The position numbers were made by a program, and so were the translations under genes. 64,000 nt of DNA, taken from NCBI RefSeq assembly GCF_008329585.1, contig NZ_NPKP01000002.1, positions 868,001 through 932,000 on the forward strand. The letters are read 5' to 3'. Every line of letters begins with the position of its first letter. The first letter of the stretch is position 1. Under the pieces are notes generated by a model, which ran no database searches, was not told the origin of the DNA, and saw only the letters and a program-made list of their open reading frames with translations. Source of the DNA: Mycolicibacterium sp. P9-22. GTDB lineage: Bacteria > Actinomycetota > Actinomycetes > Mycobacteriales > Mycobacteriaceae. Positions 1 through 9,333 of the stretch are shown one piece after another.

Positions 1-1
1 C

Positions 2-79
2 GCCAAGTTCTTCACCCGCAATGCGGCGATGCCGGCCAGCACCGGGCAGAACTCCGATCCCTGCTTCGCGGGACTCTAG
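2..79 (+). CDS. 3' end of an unidentified protein (partial)
   Basis: An open frame enters from the left edge and ends at TAG 77-79. Its last 25 residues end in NSDPCFAGL. The gene upstream is not in the window, so no function can be given. It converges on the DUF2599 gene, and the two stop codons overlap in the sequence CTAG. In M. tuberculosis the next gene on this side is deoC on the other strand, so gene order appears to change here. The call rests only on an open frame and tight convergent packing. Confidence 0.5.
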   Translation, partial: AKFFTRNAAMPASTGQNSDPCFAGL

Positions 80-468
80 AACGGTTCTTCGGAGCCGCCG
101 GGGTTGCAGCCCGCGGCGACCAGTTCGGCATCGGTGACCTCGGGCCGCCACGGCTCCAGGTTCCAGCTGGCCTTGCCCGGCTCGACGAACTCGGCGAACT
201 GCCAGTGGCAGTTGAATTGTGCCTGCATTCCCGGGATATCGGCCTCCGGAGAGATGGCCAGCACCTCGGCCCAGGCCTGATCCTGCTGCGGCTGGGTGCC
301 CGGGGTTGCGGCCTGCGCGCGACCGGCGGGAGTCGGATACACCCGCAGACTCTTCAGGTCGCCCCACTGCACCCACGAGGTGTGGTCGATATAGGCGGGC
401 TCGGCGTGCGCCGCCGGCGCAGTCAGCAGCAGGCCTGCCGCGCACAACGCGGCACCGATGACGCGCAT
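76..468 (-). CDS. Secreted DUF2599 protein (Rv0477-like)
   Basis: A small secreted protein of 130 residues. The start chosen is the ATG that opens a clean signal peptide (MRVIGAALC..., hydrophobic core, cleavage after AHA before EPAY); an in-frame ATG 26 codons upstream would put a charged stretch before it. The mature part has the DUF2599 pattern: WAEV near the middle, FNCHW, WNLEPWRP and a C-terminal GCNPGG. The two cysteines (in NCHW and GCNPG) could form a disulfide outside the cell. Function is unknown. It lies 4 bases downstream of the DUF2516 gene and follows hbhA on the same strand, as in M. tuberculosis. Confidence 0.85.
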   Translation of the reverse strand: MRVIGAALCAAGLLLTAPAAHAEPAYIDHTSWVQWGDLKSLRVYPTPAGRAQAATPGTQPQQDQAWAEVLAISPEADIPGMQAQFNCHWQFAEFVEPGKASWNLEPWRPEVTDAELVAAGCNPGGSEEPF

Positions 469-472
469 CGGG

Positions 473-757
473 TCAGCGCGACTTTCCCTGGATCTCCAGG
501 AGTTTCGGCCGCACGTCGACCAGGTAGACACCGGTTGCGCACGCACAGATCGCGGCGCCGAACGCGTCGCGCAGCAGTAGCGCCAGCAGCAGTCCGGCTC
601 CGAGGATCAGCAACCAGACCGGCTTGGTGAGCTTTCCGGCGGCGGTGTACGCGTCGGGCCGTTGCATCGCGGCGTGCACGAACGCGTACACGCCGGCCAG
701 GACCACGATCCCGACCAGCACAAGCAGAATGGCACCCGCCAGGTTTGCAAGCATCAC
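473..757 (-). CDS. DUF2516 family membrane protein (Rv0476-like)
   Basis: A 94-residue integral membrane protein with about three hydrophobic segments (residues ~4-28, ~46-62 and ~66-82) and a short basic C-terminus ([10 protein letters not shown]). The pattern and its place between hbhA and the DUF2599 gene match the DUF2516 family. No catalytic residues are visible and its role is unknown. Two ATG codons start the frame (757 and 754); either could be used. It is probably co-transcribed with hbhA, 37 bases upstream. Confidence 0.8.
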   Translation of the reverse strand: MMLANLAGAILLVLVGIVVLAGVYAFVHAAMQRPDAYTAAGKLTKPVWLLILGAGLLLALLLRDAFGAAICACATGVYLVDVRPKLLEIQGKSR

Positions 758-794
758 GCCTGCAGCCTATGCGGGTGCCATCCGGTTCGCTAAC

Positions 795-1415
795 CTACTT
801 CTGGGTGACCTTCTTGGCCGGAGCCGCCTTCTTGGCCGGGGCGGCCTTCTTGGCGGCGGGGGTGGCGGCGGCCTTCTTGGCCGGAGCCTTCTTGGCCGGG
901 GTGGCCGGGGTGGCCTTCTCGGCCTTCTTCGGCAGCTCGACGCCGACCAGCTTGGCGGCGCGCTCGCCGACCGCGCGGGTCTGGCTGGCGACGGTGCCCA
1001 GCGCATCCTGGGTCAGCTCGACGGCCTGATCGGTGACCTCTTCGACGCGCGAAGCGGCCTCTTCGAGGGCCGGCTGGTTGCGCAGGCGCTCCAGGGCGGC
1101 CTCGCCGCGCTCGACGAGCTTGTTGTACTGGGTCTGCGCCTCATCGGCGTACTTCTCGGCGACCTTGCGCAGTTCCTCGGGGGTCAGCTTGTCGCGCAGT
1201 TCGTCGAACTGGGTGGGCAGATCCTCCTGCAGCTTGGTCAGCCGCGCACGGCCCTCCTCGACGCGGGTCTTTCCGTCGGTGCGGGCTTCGCCGGCACGGT
1301 CACGCAGGGTGTCGACGATCTCGTTGACCTTGGCCAGGGCCAGATCGGCAGCGCCGACAGCCGCCAGCAACGGAGCCTTGAGGTCTTCGACGCTTGCCTG
1401 GGTCTTCTCGCTCAT
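795..1415 (-). CDS. hbhA: Heparin-binding hemagglutinin HbhA
   Basis: A 206-residue surface adhesin and lipid-domain protein. Residues ~10-155 are charged and helical with heptad character (coiled coil), and contain family sequence such as [17 protein letters not shown]. Residues ~158-206 form the Lys/Ala/Pro tail, with tandem PAKKA and AAKKA units, which in M. tuberculosis binds heparan sulfate and is methylated on lysine. The tail is encoded by an imperfect repeat (CTTCTTGGC units on the + strand, ~806-900). There is no signal peptide, as usual for HbhA. It lies 11 bases downstream of the XRE regulator gene and probably shares its transcript. Confidence 0.97.
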   Translation of the reverse strand: MSEKTQASVEDLKAPLLAAVGAADLALAKVNEIVDTLRDRAGEARTDGKTRVEEGRARLTKLQEDLPTQFDELRDKLTPEELRKVAEKYADEAQTQYNKLVERGEAALERLRNQPALEEAASRVEEVTDQAVELTQDALGTVASQTRAVGERAAKLVGVELPKKAEKATPATPAKKAPAKKAAATPAAKKAAPAKKAAPAKKVTQK

Positions 1416-1426
1416 GGTTCTTCCTT

Positions 1427-1903
1427 TCAGATGGTGGTCGGTTGTGCAGCGGGTTGTTCAGGTTCAATTTCGGACTTGGATTCGGCTGCTGCAGCATCCA
1501 TTTCGGCCTCAGCCTCGTTCTGCTGACAGAACGAGGTGTAGATGTCGAGCAGCACCTGCTTCTGCCGCTCGGTGATCGCGGTGTCGGTGACTATCGCGTC
1601 CCGCACCTTGCTGCCCTCACTGGGTTCGAGCATCCCGGCTTGGACGTAGAGCACCTCGGCGGAAACACGCAATGCCTTGGCGATCTGGCTGAGCACATCA
1701 GCCGACGGTTTCCGGAGCCCGCGCTCGATCTGGCTGAGATAGGGATTGCTCACCCCGGCCTTCTCGGCGAGTTGGCGCACTGATACCTGCGCCGCCTCGC
1801 GTTGAGCACGGATATAGCCGCCGATGTCGTGCGCGGCACTGGTCACCACATGGGCCAATTTGTCGTTGGCCACGACGCCGGCAAGATTGTCGTCCTGCGT
1901 CAT
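1427..1903 (-). CDS. XRE-family transcriptional regulator (Rv0474-like)
   Basis: A 158-residue DNA-binding protein. A cro/C1-type helix-turn-helix covers residues ~30-85 ([20 protein letters not shown] is the core). The C-terminal third is acidic and low in complexity (Glu/Ala rich), and the middle has a short helix ([16 protein letters not shown]). It is the first gene of the likely XRE-hbhA-DUF2516-DUF2599 operon. The 85 bases upstream hold overlapping inverted repeats that could be its own operator. The M. tuberculosis ortholog is thought to be a metal-responsive repressor; that is from memory and nothing here tests it. Confidence 0.9.
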   Translation of the reverse strand: MTQDDNLAGVVANDKLAHVVTSAAHDIGGYIRAQREAAQVSVRQLAEKAGVSNPYLSQIERGLRKPSADVLSQIAKALRVSAEVLYVQAGMLEPSEGSKVRDAIVTDTAITERQKQVLLDIYTSFCQQNEAEAEMDAAAAESKSEIEPEQPAAQPTTI

Positions 1904-1954
1904 GATGAACCCCCGATCCGTCGGTTATTGGCTGACGGAAACCACGGTAGGCAC

Positions 1955-1988
1955 GAGTGCTAACTATTGCAAGCACTCTGCTAGCACT
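1955..1988 (-). promoter_or_regulatory. Overlapping inverted repeats upstream of the XRE regulator
   Basis: Two nested dyads lie upstream of the regulator: GAGTGC (1955-1960) with GCACTC (1973-1978), and AGTGCTA (1956-1962) with TAGCACT (1982-1988). On the regulator's strand the site contains TTAGCACTC, exactly one half of a CIRCE element, but no partner at the 9-base CIRCE spacing. It is more likely the XRE protein's own operator than an HrcA site. Inference from symmetry and position. Confidence 0.5.
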
Positions 1989-3278
1989 TTAGAAAAGTAG
2001 CTGGGCCACCGTGTAGATCACCAGACCGGCCAGGGATCCGACGACCGTGCCGTTGATCCGGATGAACTGCAGGTCACGACCCACATGAAGCTCGATCCGG
2101 CGGCTCGCCTCGTCGGCATCCCAGCGCTCGATCGTCTCGGTGATGATCGCTGTGATCTCCGTCCCATACTGCGCGACGAGGTGCTGCGCGGCCCGCACGA
2201 TCCAGTTGTCGACCTTGTCGCGCATCTCGGCGTCGTTGCACAGCGACTCCCCGATCCGCACCACCGTGTCGGTCACCCGGGTGCGCAAGGTCGACGACGG
2301 GTCATCGACGGATTCGAGCACCAGCCGCTTTGCCGCGGCCCACGCCGTCTCGGCCGCCCGCGCCACCTCATCGCGCGCCATGATCTGTTCCTTGACGTTC
2401 TCGGCGCGCTGGATCGTGGCGTCGTCGTTCTGCAGATCGTCGGCGAACTCGAAGAGGAACTTGGTGGCCGATCGGCGCAGTTCGTGGTTCGGGTCGCGGC
2501 GCACCTTGTCGGTGAAGTCCATCAGCTCGCGGTGGATCCGGTCACCGACCAGGTGATCCACCCAGCGTGGTGACCAGGTCGGGGAATCCCGCTCGATCAC
2601 CCGCTCGATCACCTCACCGGAATTCAATGACCACTGGAAGGCGCGGTCCGCCAACAGTTGCAGCAGCGCCTCTTGCCGGTTCTCGGCCAGCAGACTGGAG
2701 AGCACCCGGCCGATCGGCGGTCCCCACTGCGGTTCGGCGATGCGCTTGACGATCATCCGGTCCAGCACCTGCTGCACGTCTTCGTCGCGCAGCATCTCGA
2801 TGAGCACGCGAAGCACCGTGGACACCTCTGCGGCGACGCGTTCGGCGTTGCGCCGGTCGGCCAACCATTTACCCGTCCGGCCGGCCACCTCGGCATCGCG
2901 CAGTTTCGTCGCGACCACCTCGGGCGACATGAAGTTCTCCCGCACGAAGGTGCCCAGGCCTTCGCCGAGCTGATCCTTCTTTCGTTTGATGATCGCGGTG
3001 TGCGGAATCGGGATACCGAGTGGATGCTTGAACAGCGCAGTCACGGCGAACCAGTCGGCCAGCGCGCCGATCATGCCCGCCTCGGCCGCGGCGCGCACAT
3101 ACCCCACCCACGGTGCAGCACCACGGGATTGAAGCCAGGTGCACAACAGGAAGATCACCGTCGCGCCGAGCAGGAAGCTCAGCGCGACGCCTTTCATCCG
3201 CCGTAACCCGCGCAACCGTTCCCGGTCTGCCTCCGAGTCGGCACCGGCCAGCGACTCCGCGAAACTCGTGTGTACCAC
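1989..3278 (-). CDS. DUF445 family membrane protein (Rv0473-like)
   Basis: A 429-residue protein of the DUF445 (YjiN-like) family. One hydrophobic segment lies near the N-terminus (~28-48), and a second closes the protein (residues ~410-429, GSLAGLVIYTVAQLLF). Between them is a long charged helical region. The family hallmark GALADWFAVTALFKHPLGIPIPHTAIIKRKKD is present at about residues 70-100 as shorter conserved blocks (ADWFAVTALF, PHTAI). No function is established. It is divergent from the TetR gene that follows; their upstream regions are shared (3279-3356). Confidence 0.88.
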   Translation of the reverse strand: MVHTSFAESLAGADSEADRERLRGLRRMKGVALSFLLGATVIFLLCTWLQSRGAAPWVGYVRAAAEAGMIGALADWFAVTALFKHPLGIPIPHTAIIKRKKDQLGEGLGTFVRENFMSPEVVATKLRDAEVAGRTGKWLADRRNAERVAAEVSTVLRVLIEMLRDEDVQQVLDRMIVKRIAEPQWGPPIGRVLSSLLAENRQEALLQLLADRAFQWSLNSGEVIERVIERDSPTWSPRWVDHLVGDRIHRELMDFTDKVRRDPNHELRRSATKFLFEFADDLQNDDATIQRAENVKEQIMARDEVARAAETAWAAAKRLVLESVDDPSSTLRTRVTDTVVRIGESLCNDAEMRDKVDNWIVRAAQHLVAQYGTEITAIITETIERWDADEASRRIELHVGRDLQFIRINGTVVGSLAGLVIYTVAQLLF

Positions 3279-3356
3279 TCCCCCATCATCCGCTACCGCA
3301 CCGACGGCCCGTCCACCGTAGTATCGAGGTCACCTAGTGAATGGATTATCACGACT

Positions 3357-4058
3357 GTGGCACAGCAGAGCGCGGCAGCGGTGAAGACCGACGGCCGGAA
3401 ACGACGCTGGCATCAGCACAAAGTCGAACGGCGTAACGAGCTGGTGGACGGCACGCTGGAGGCTATCCGGCAGCGCGGCGCCAATGTCAGCATGGACGAG
3501 ATCGCCGCCGAGATCGGCGTGTCCAAGACCGTGCTCTACCGCTACTTCGTCGACAAGAACGACCTCACCACCGCCGTGATGATGCGGTTCGCGCAGGTGA
3601 CCCTTATCCCCAACATGGCCTCGGCGCTGTCGTCGAACCTGGACGGCTACACCCTCGTGCGCGAGATCATCCGGGTTTATGTCGACACGGTCGCCTCCGA
3701 GCCCGAGCCGTACCGGTTCGTCATGTCCAACAGTTCGTCGAGCCGCACCAAGGCCATCAACGACTCCGAGAAGATCATCGCCCGCATGCTCGCGGTCATG
3801 CTGCGCCGCCGGATGCAGGCCGCCGGGATGGACACCTCCGGGGTAGAGCCGTGGGCGTTCATGATCGTCGGCGGCGTGCAGCTGGCCACCCACTCGTGGA
3901 TGTCCAATCCGCGGATGAGCACCGAAAATCTCATCGACTACCTGACGATGCTGTCGTGGAGTTCACTGTGCGGCATCGTCGAGGTCGGTGGCTCCCTGGA
4001 GAAGTTCAACTCACAGGCTCATCCATCCCCCGTTCTGCCCAAACACCTGCTTGACTAG
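3357..4058 (+). CDS. TetR-family transcriptional regulator (Rv0472c-like)
   Basis: A 233-residue regulator. The GTG at 3357 is preferred because it gives the N-terminus seen in mycobacterial homologs and avoids overlap with the divergent DUF445 gene; the frame is open further upstream to 3270. The TetR DNA-binding helix-turn-helix is at residues ~45-67 (MDEIAAEIGVSKTVLYRYF). The C-terminal domain has the usual ligand-pocket helices and no recognised signature. It sits 6 bases upstream of a PPK2 kinase gene, so it probably co-transcribes with it and may control itself and the divergent DUF445 gene. Confidence 0.9.
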   Translation: MAQQSAAAVKTDGRKRRWHQHKVERRNELVDGTLEAIRQRGANVSMDEIAAEIGVSKTVLYRYFVDKNDLTTAVMMRFAQVTLIPNMASALSSNLDGYTLVREIIRVYVDTVASEPEPYRFVMSNSSSSRTKAINDSEKIIARMLAVMLRRRMQAAGMDTSGVEPWAFMIVGGVQLATHSWMSNPRMSTENLIDYLTMLSWSSLCGIVEVGGSLEKFNSQAHPSPVLPKHLLD

Positions 4059-4064
4059 CGAGCT

Positions 4065-4937
4065 GTGAGCCCAGACAACACCTCGGAACTGTCGAAGCTG
4101 TGGAGCCACGAGCCCCACACCCATCTGCGGTTCAAGCCCGGCGCCCTGGTGTCCGAGATCGACGCCGACGCCACTCCCGGATTCACCGGCTCCAAATCCG
4201 ACGCGCCGGCGCTGCACGCCGAACGCAATGAACGCTTCGCCGGTCTGCAGGAGATGCTGTACGCCAACAGCCGCAGCGGTGACACCCGTTCGGTGTTGCT
4301 CGTACTGCAGGGCATGGACACCGCGGGCAAGGGCGGCATCGTCAAACATGTTGTCGGAGCCAGTAATCCGCAAGGCGTCCAGTACCACAGCTTCGGCAAG
4401 CCCACCCCGGAGGAGCTGTCACACCACTACCTGTGGCGCATCAGGAAGGCGCTGCCCGCCGCCGGGCACATCGGTGTCTTCGATCGGTCCCACTACGAGG
4501 ACGTGCTGATCGTGCGGGTACACAATCTGGTGCCGCCGGACGTCTGGGGCCCACGCTATGACGAGATCAACGCCTTCGAGCAGGAACTCGTCGACGCCGG
4601 GACCACCATCGTCAAGGTCGCGATGTTCGTCTCGCTGGAGGAGCAGAAGAAGCGCCTGGCCGAGCGTCTGGAACGGCCCGACAAGTACTGGAAGTACAAC
4701 CCCGCCGATATCGACGAACGGCTGAAATGGCCGCTGTACCAGGAGGCCTACCAAGCCATGCTGGACAAGACCTCCACCGACCATGCACCGTGGCACGTCG
4801 TGCCGTGCAACCGTAAGTGGTACAGCCGGCTCGCGGTACTGGAGCTGATGATCGAGGCCCTGAAGAGTCTCGACCTGCAGTGGCCCCCAGCCGATTTCGA
4901 CGTCGAGGCAGAAAAGAAGCGGCTCAAGAACGCCTAG
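4065..4937 (+). CDS. Polyphosphate kinase 2, class II/III-like
   Basis: A cytoplasmic nucleotide kinase that uses polyphosphate as phosphate donor. The 290-residue protein has a P-loop GMDTAGKGG at residues 83-91 and a Walker B/lid block VFDRSHYED at 138-146, followed by VRVHNLVP and, near the end, APWHVVPCNRKWY. The DRSHYED form and the WRIRKALP segment resemble the PPK2 group that phosphorylates AMP and/or ADP, rather than the Rv3232c type. It starts at GTG 4065, six bases after the TetR gene. A second PPK2 of the other class is at 25297-26154. Substrate preference is inferred from motif resemblance. Confidence 0.9.
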   Translation: MSPDNTSELSKLWSHEPHTHLRFKPGALVSEIDADATPGFTGSKSDAPALHAERNERFAGLQEMLYANSRSGDTRSVLLVLQGMDTAGKGGIVKHVVGASNPQGVQYHSFGKPTPEELSHHYLWRIRKALPAAGHIGVFDRSHYEDVLIVRVHNLVPPDVWGPRYDEINAFEQELVDAGTTIVKVAMFVSLEEQKKRLAERLERPDKYWKYNPADIDERLKWPLYQEAYQAMLDKTSTDHAPWHVVPCNRKWYSRLAVLELMIEALKSLDLQWPPADFDVEAEKKRLKNA

Positions 4938-4948
4938 GCCCGCCGAGA

Positions 4949-5848
<900 letters not shown>

Positions 5849-5921
5849 TCATGAATAACTGCGGACGAGTACCCACATTCGGGTGCCCCCACACCGCATC
5901 GCCTGACTCTACCTGTCGGGC

Positions 5922-6776
5922 TCAGTACGAATAAAAACCCTGACCGGATTTCTTGCCGAGTTGCCCGGCTTCGACCATGCGCAGCAGCAGTGGCGGCGGA
6001 CCGTACAGCGGCTCCTTGAACTCCTCGTACATCTTGTCGGCGATGAGCTTGAGCGTGTCGAGCCCGACCAGATCCGACAACCGCAGCGGTCCCATCGGGT
6101 GGGACAGTCCGCCCACCACGGCCTTGTCGACGTCCTCGACGGTGGCAAAGCCGGCCTCGACCATCCGGACCGCCGAGAGCAGGTAGGGCACCAGTAGCGC
6201 GTTGACGACGAAGCCGGATCGGTCCGAGCAGCGCACGACCTGCTTGCCCAGCGTGTTGGCCGCGAAATCCTCGGTGCGCGCGATCGCTCCTTCGGAGGTG
6301 ACCAGGGTGGAGATGAGCTCCACCAGCGGCAGCACCGGGACCGGGTTGAAGAAATGCAGCCCGAGCACGCGCTCCGGGCGCTGGGTCGCCGCAGCGATCC
6401 GCATGATCGGGATGCTCGACGTGTTCGACGCCAGCACCGCGTCCGGATCCTCGATGACACGGTCGAGTTCGGCGAAGACCTTCGCCTTGACGGTGTCGTC
6501 CTCCACGATCGCCTCGATGGTGAGCTGGCGGTCGGCCATATCGGCCAGGCTGGTGGTGAACGTCAGCCGCCCGAGCGCCGCGTCCCGGTCTGCCTCGCTG
6601 AGCTTGCCCTTGGCGGCCGCGCGGTCCAGGGAAGCGGTGATGCGCTTGTTGCCCGCGGTGATCAGATCATCGGTCGGCTCGAACACCACAACCTGCGCGC
6701 CGGCCTTCGCGCACACCTCGGCGATACCGCCGCCCATCTGTCCGGCGCCGATGACGCCCACCCGCTCAATACTCAC
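5922..6776 (-). CDS. fadB2: 3-hydroxybutyryl-CoA dehydrogenase FadB2
   Basis: Oxidises 3-hydroxyacyl-CoA to 3-ketoacyl-CoA with NAD(P)+, a beta-oxidation-type step. The 284-residue protein opens with the Rossmann motif VIGAGQMGGG (residues ~8-17), then has the 3HCDH signature region LGLHFFNPVPVLPLVE and SGFVVNALLVPYLLSAVRMVEAGFA in pieces, with the C-terminal LGKKSGQGFYSY. GTG at 6776 is the chosen start: it places the Rossmann fold at the usual distance, and the longer open frame adds a GC-rich tail with no homology. It follows isocitrate lyase on the same strand, linking beta-oxidation to the glyoxylate shunt. Confidence 0.95.
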   Translation of the reverse strand: MSIERVGVIGAGQMGGGIAEVCAKAGAQVVVFEPTDDLITAGNKRITASLDRAAAKGKLSEADRDAALGRLTFTTSLADMADRQLTIEAIVEDDTVKAKVFAELDRVIEDPDAVLASNTSSIPIMRIAAATQRPERVLGLHFFNPVPVLPLVELISTLVTSEGAIARTEDFAANTLGKQVVRCSDRSGFVVNALLVPYLLSAVRMVEAGFATVEDVDKAVVGGLSHPMGPLRLSDLVGLDTLKLIADKMYEEFKEPLYGPPPLLLRMVEAGQLGKKSGQGFYSY

Positions 6777-6889
6777 TGCAACTCCCTTGGACTCCGGACA
6801 GCCATCAGGCCCCGCCCGCATGCACGGACGAGGCCTGACGCTATCAACTCACGAACACGACGACTTAGTGGCTCAGGCCGTCGGTTTCA

Positions 6890-6935
6890 CTTCGCTTCGA
6901 TCAGTGGCTTCAGCTGCTGGTTCCCTTCGCTGCGC

Positions 6936-6942
<7 letters not shown>
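6890..6942. repeat. 18-base direct repeat at the 3' end of isocitrate lyase
   Basis: CTTCGCTTCGATCAGTGG (6890-6907) and CTTCGCTGCGCTCAGTGG (6925-6942) are 15/18 identical and 35 bases apart. The second copy spans the icl stop codon (6936-6938) and contains an exact GAGCGNAGCGA core on the minus strand (6927-6937). The rest of the 6777-6935 gap shows no clear terminator. Confidence 0.7.
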
Positions 6943-8222
<1,280 letters not shown>

Positions 8223-8369
8223 GAGGGCTCCTATCGATAAGGCCATACTCGGTTTACTTGTTAACGCTGCGCTTGACTTCACGGCGTTGCTATACCGAGG
8301 ATGCCCTACCGCATATCCGCAGGTCCACCCGTTTCAATTGCCAATTTTGGCCAACTGTCCGAGGGATGT

Positions 8370-8379
8370 TGCAAAGGTT
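8370..8379 (-). promoter_or_regulatory. RamB-type half-site upstream of isocitrate lyase
   Basis: The minus-strand sequence AACCTTTGCA here is identical to the right arm of the dyad in front of ramB (9303-9312). It lies 148 bases upstream of the icl start, in the only sizeable intergenic region of the cluster (8223-8473). RamB is known in actinobacteria to bind TTTGCAA-like sequences at its own and the icl promoter. The site call is inference from the shared 10-mer. Confidence 0.55.
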
Positions 8380-8442
8380 GTTAATCATGCTGTCCGCTTT
8401 AACGGTTCAGAAGCTACCGGCGGGTAGGGGGTTTCTGCTGGT

Positions 8443-8458
8443 CAGTACGCCCGTACTG
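8443..8458. promoter_or_regulatory. Perfect 7-base palindrome (unassigned)
   Basis: CAGTACG, CC, CGTACTG: a perfect dyad with a two-base centre, 16 bases after the stop of the thioesterase gene and ~220 bases upstream of icl. A two-base loop cannot form a good RNA hairpin and there is no T run, so it is more likely a protein-binding site than a terminator. The binding protein is unknown. Confidence 0.35.
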
Positions 8459-8473
8459 TTAAAACCCGTCGGG

Positions 8474-9268
8474 TCACAGCGGGAACAATGACGCGACCGC
8501 TTTGGTCTGGTCGCCGACGGCATATGTGAGCGTTTTAACAGTGCGATCTTGTAGCTCGGGTCCGAACTTGTCGGTCGAACCGGCCGGATACACGTGCGAG
8601 ATGATCTCCAGGTCTTCCCCGAGGGCCACCGCCGAGTCGTGTTCGATGGTCACCCGCAGCGGCGCCTTCAGCAGTTCGGGCGCCTCGTGCAGATACTCCT
8701 CGATCACGCTCCAGTAGACCGAGTTGTTCATGTGGTCGAACAGGTCGATATCGCTGACCCGGACCGGATACTTGCGCACTGCGTCCGCGGTCTCGCGCGG
8801 CCCGGCCTTGAGGTAGGCCTTCCAGCGCAACCGATCCACATCGGTGGTGCGGCGCAACCCGGCGAGAAAGTCGTCGGAGATGCGGGACGGCGCGTGCGTC
8901 TCCTGGCTGAAATTGATCCAGAACGCCTCGGACTCCATCAGGCCCGACCGCCGGCCCTCGATGCGCACCCGCATCTCGCACCATCGGTTCGACGTCCCCG
9001 AACACCAGCGGCGCAGCCGCAGCGTGTCCTTGAACGTGATCGGTTCGATCAGATCGATCATGGTGCGCCGCACGATCCAGGCGGGATGCGTTTCCTCGTA
9101 GCCCATTTCGCGCAGCTGATCCGAGCCGATGTCCTGGATGTGCCGGGTGGCGGCGTCGAACTTGAGCCGGCCTTCGCGGTCGATGTCAGCCATCCGCAAC
9201 GGCCACTGCACATCGAAGACGTCGGGGTGCGGGTCCGGGACGGGCATCAGGGTCTTCGCCAAGGTCAT
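8474..9268 (-). CDS. Acyl-ACP thioesterase family protein (Rv0466-like)
   Basis: A 264-residue double hot-dog protein of the acyl-ACP thioesterase (FatA-like) family, predicted to hydrolyse acyl-ACP or acyl-CoA thioesters. Each half carries a hot-dog motif: an N-terminal WPLRMADIDREGRLKF and a C-terminal RVSDIDLFDHMNNSVYWSV, the latter with the DxxxHMNN catalytic segment. ATG 9268 gives the length of the M. tuberculosis protein; the frame is open 12 codons further but crosses the ramB operator. It lies between ramB (divergent) and icl (downstream, same strand), so it may be read from the RamB-controlled region. Confidence 0.9.
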   Translation of the reverse strand: MTLAKTLMPVPDPHPDVFDVQWPLRMADIDREGRLKFDAATRHIQDIGSDQLREMGYEETHPAWIVRRTMIDLIEPITFKDTLRLRRWCSGTSNRWCEMRVRIEGRRSGLMESEAFWINFSQETHAPSRISDDFLAGLRRTTDVDRLRWKAYLKAGPRETADAVRKYPVRVSDIDLFDHMNNSVYWSVIEEYLHEAPELLKAPLRVTIEHDSAVALGEDLEIISHVYPAGSTDKFGPELQDRTVKTLTYAVGDQTKAVASLFPL

Positions 9269-9293
9269 GGGCTCCAATATGGTCTGCGAAGAA

Positions 9294-9312
9294 TGCAAAG
9301 CCAACCTTTGCA
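9294..9312. promoter_or_regulatory. RamB-like operator between thioesterase gene and ramB
   Basis: A perfect inverted repeat, TGCAAAG - CCAAC - CTTTGCA, sits in the 65-base divergent gap between the thioesterase gene (start 9268) and ramB (start 9334). Position and TTTGCA content fit the known autoregulatory RamB site. The arm plus flank (AACCTTTGCA) recurs upstream of icl. Confidence 0.75.
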
Positions 9313-9333
9313 GCCTTGACTAGGCTGTTTGGG

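Noticed and set aside
795..905. hbhA tail repeats as mobile or CRISPR-like sequence
   Set aside because: They encode Lys/Ala/Pro units typical of HbhA; variation follows codons.
624..1526. Long + strand open frame over hbhA
   Set aside because: Repetitive Gly/Leu-rich translation caused by the hbhA Lys/Ala codon pattern; no homology or ribosome site.
8443..8458. Palindrome as terminator of the thioesterase gene
   Set aside because: Two-base loop and no T run.
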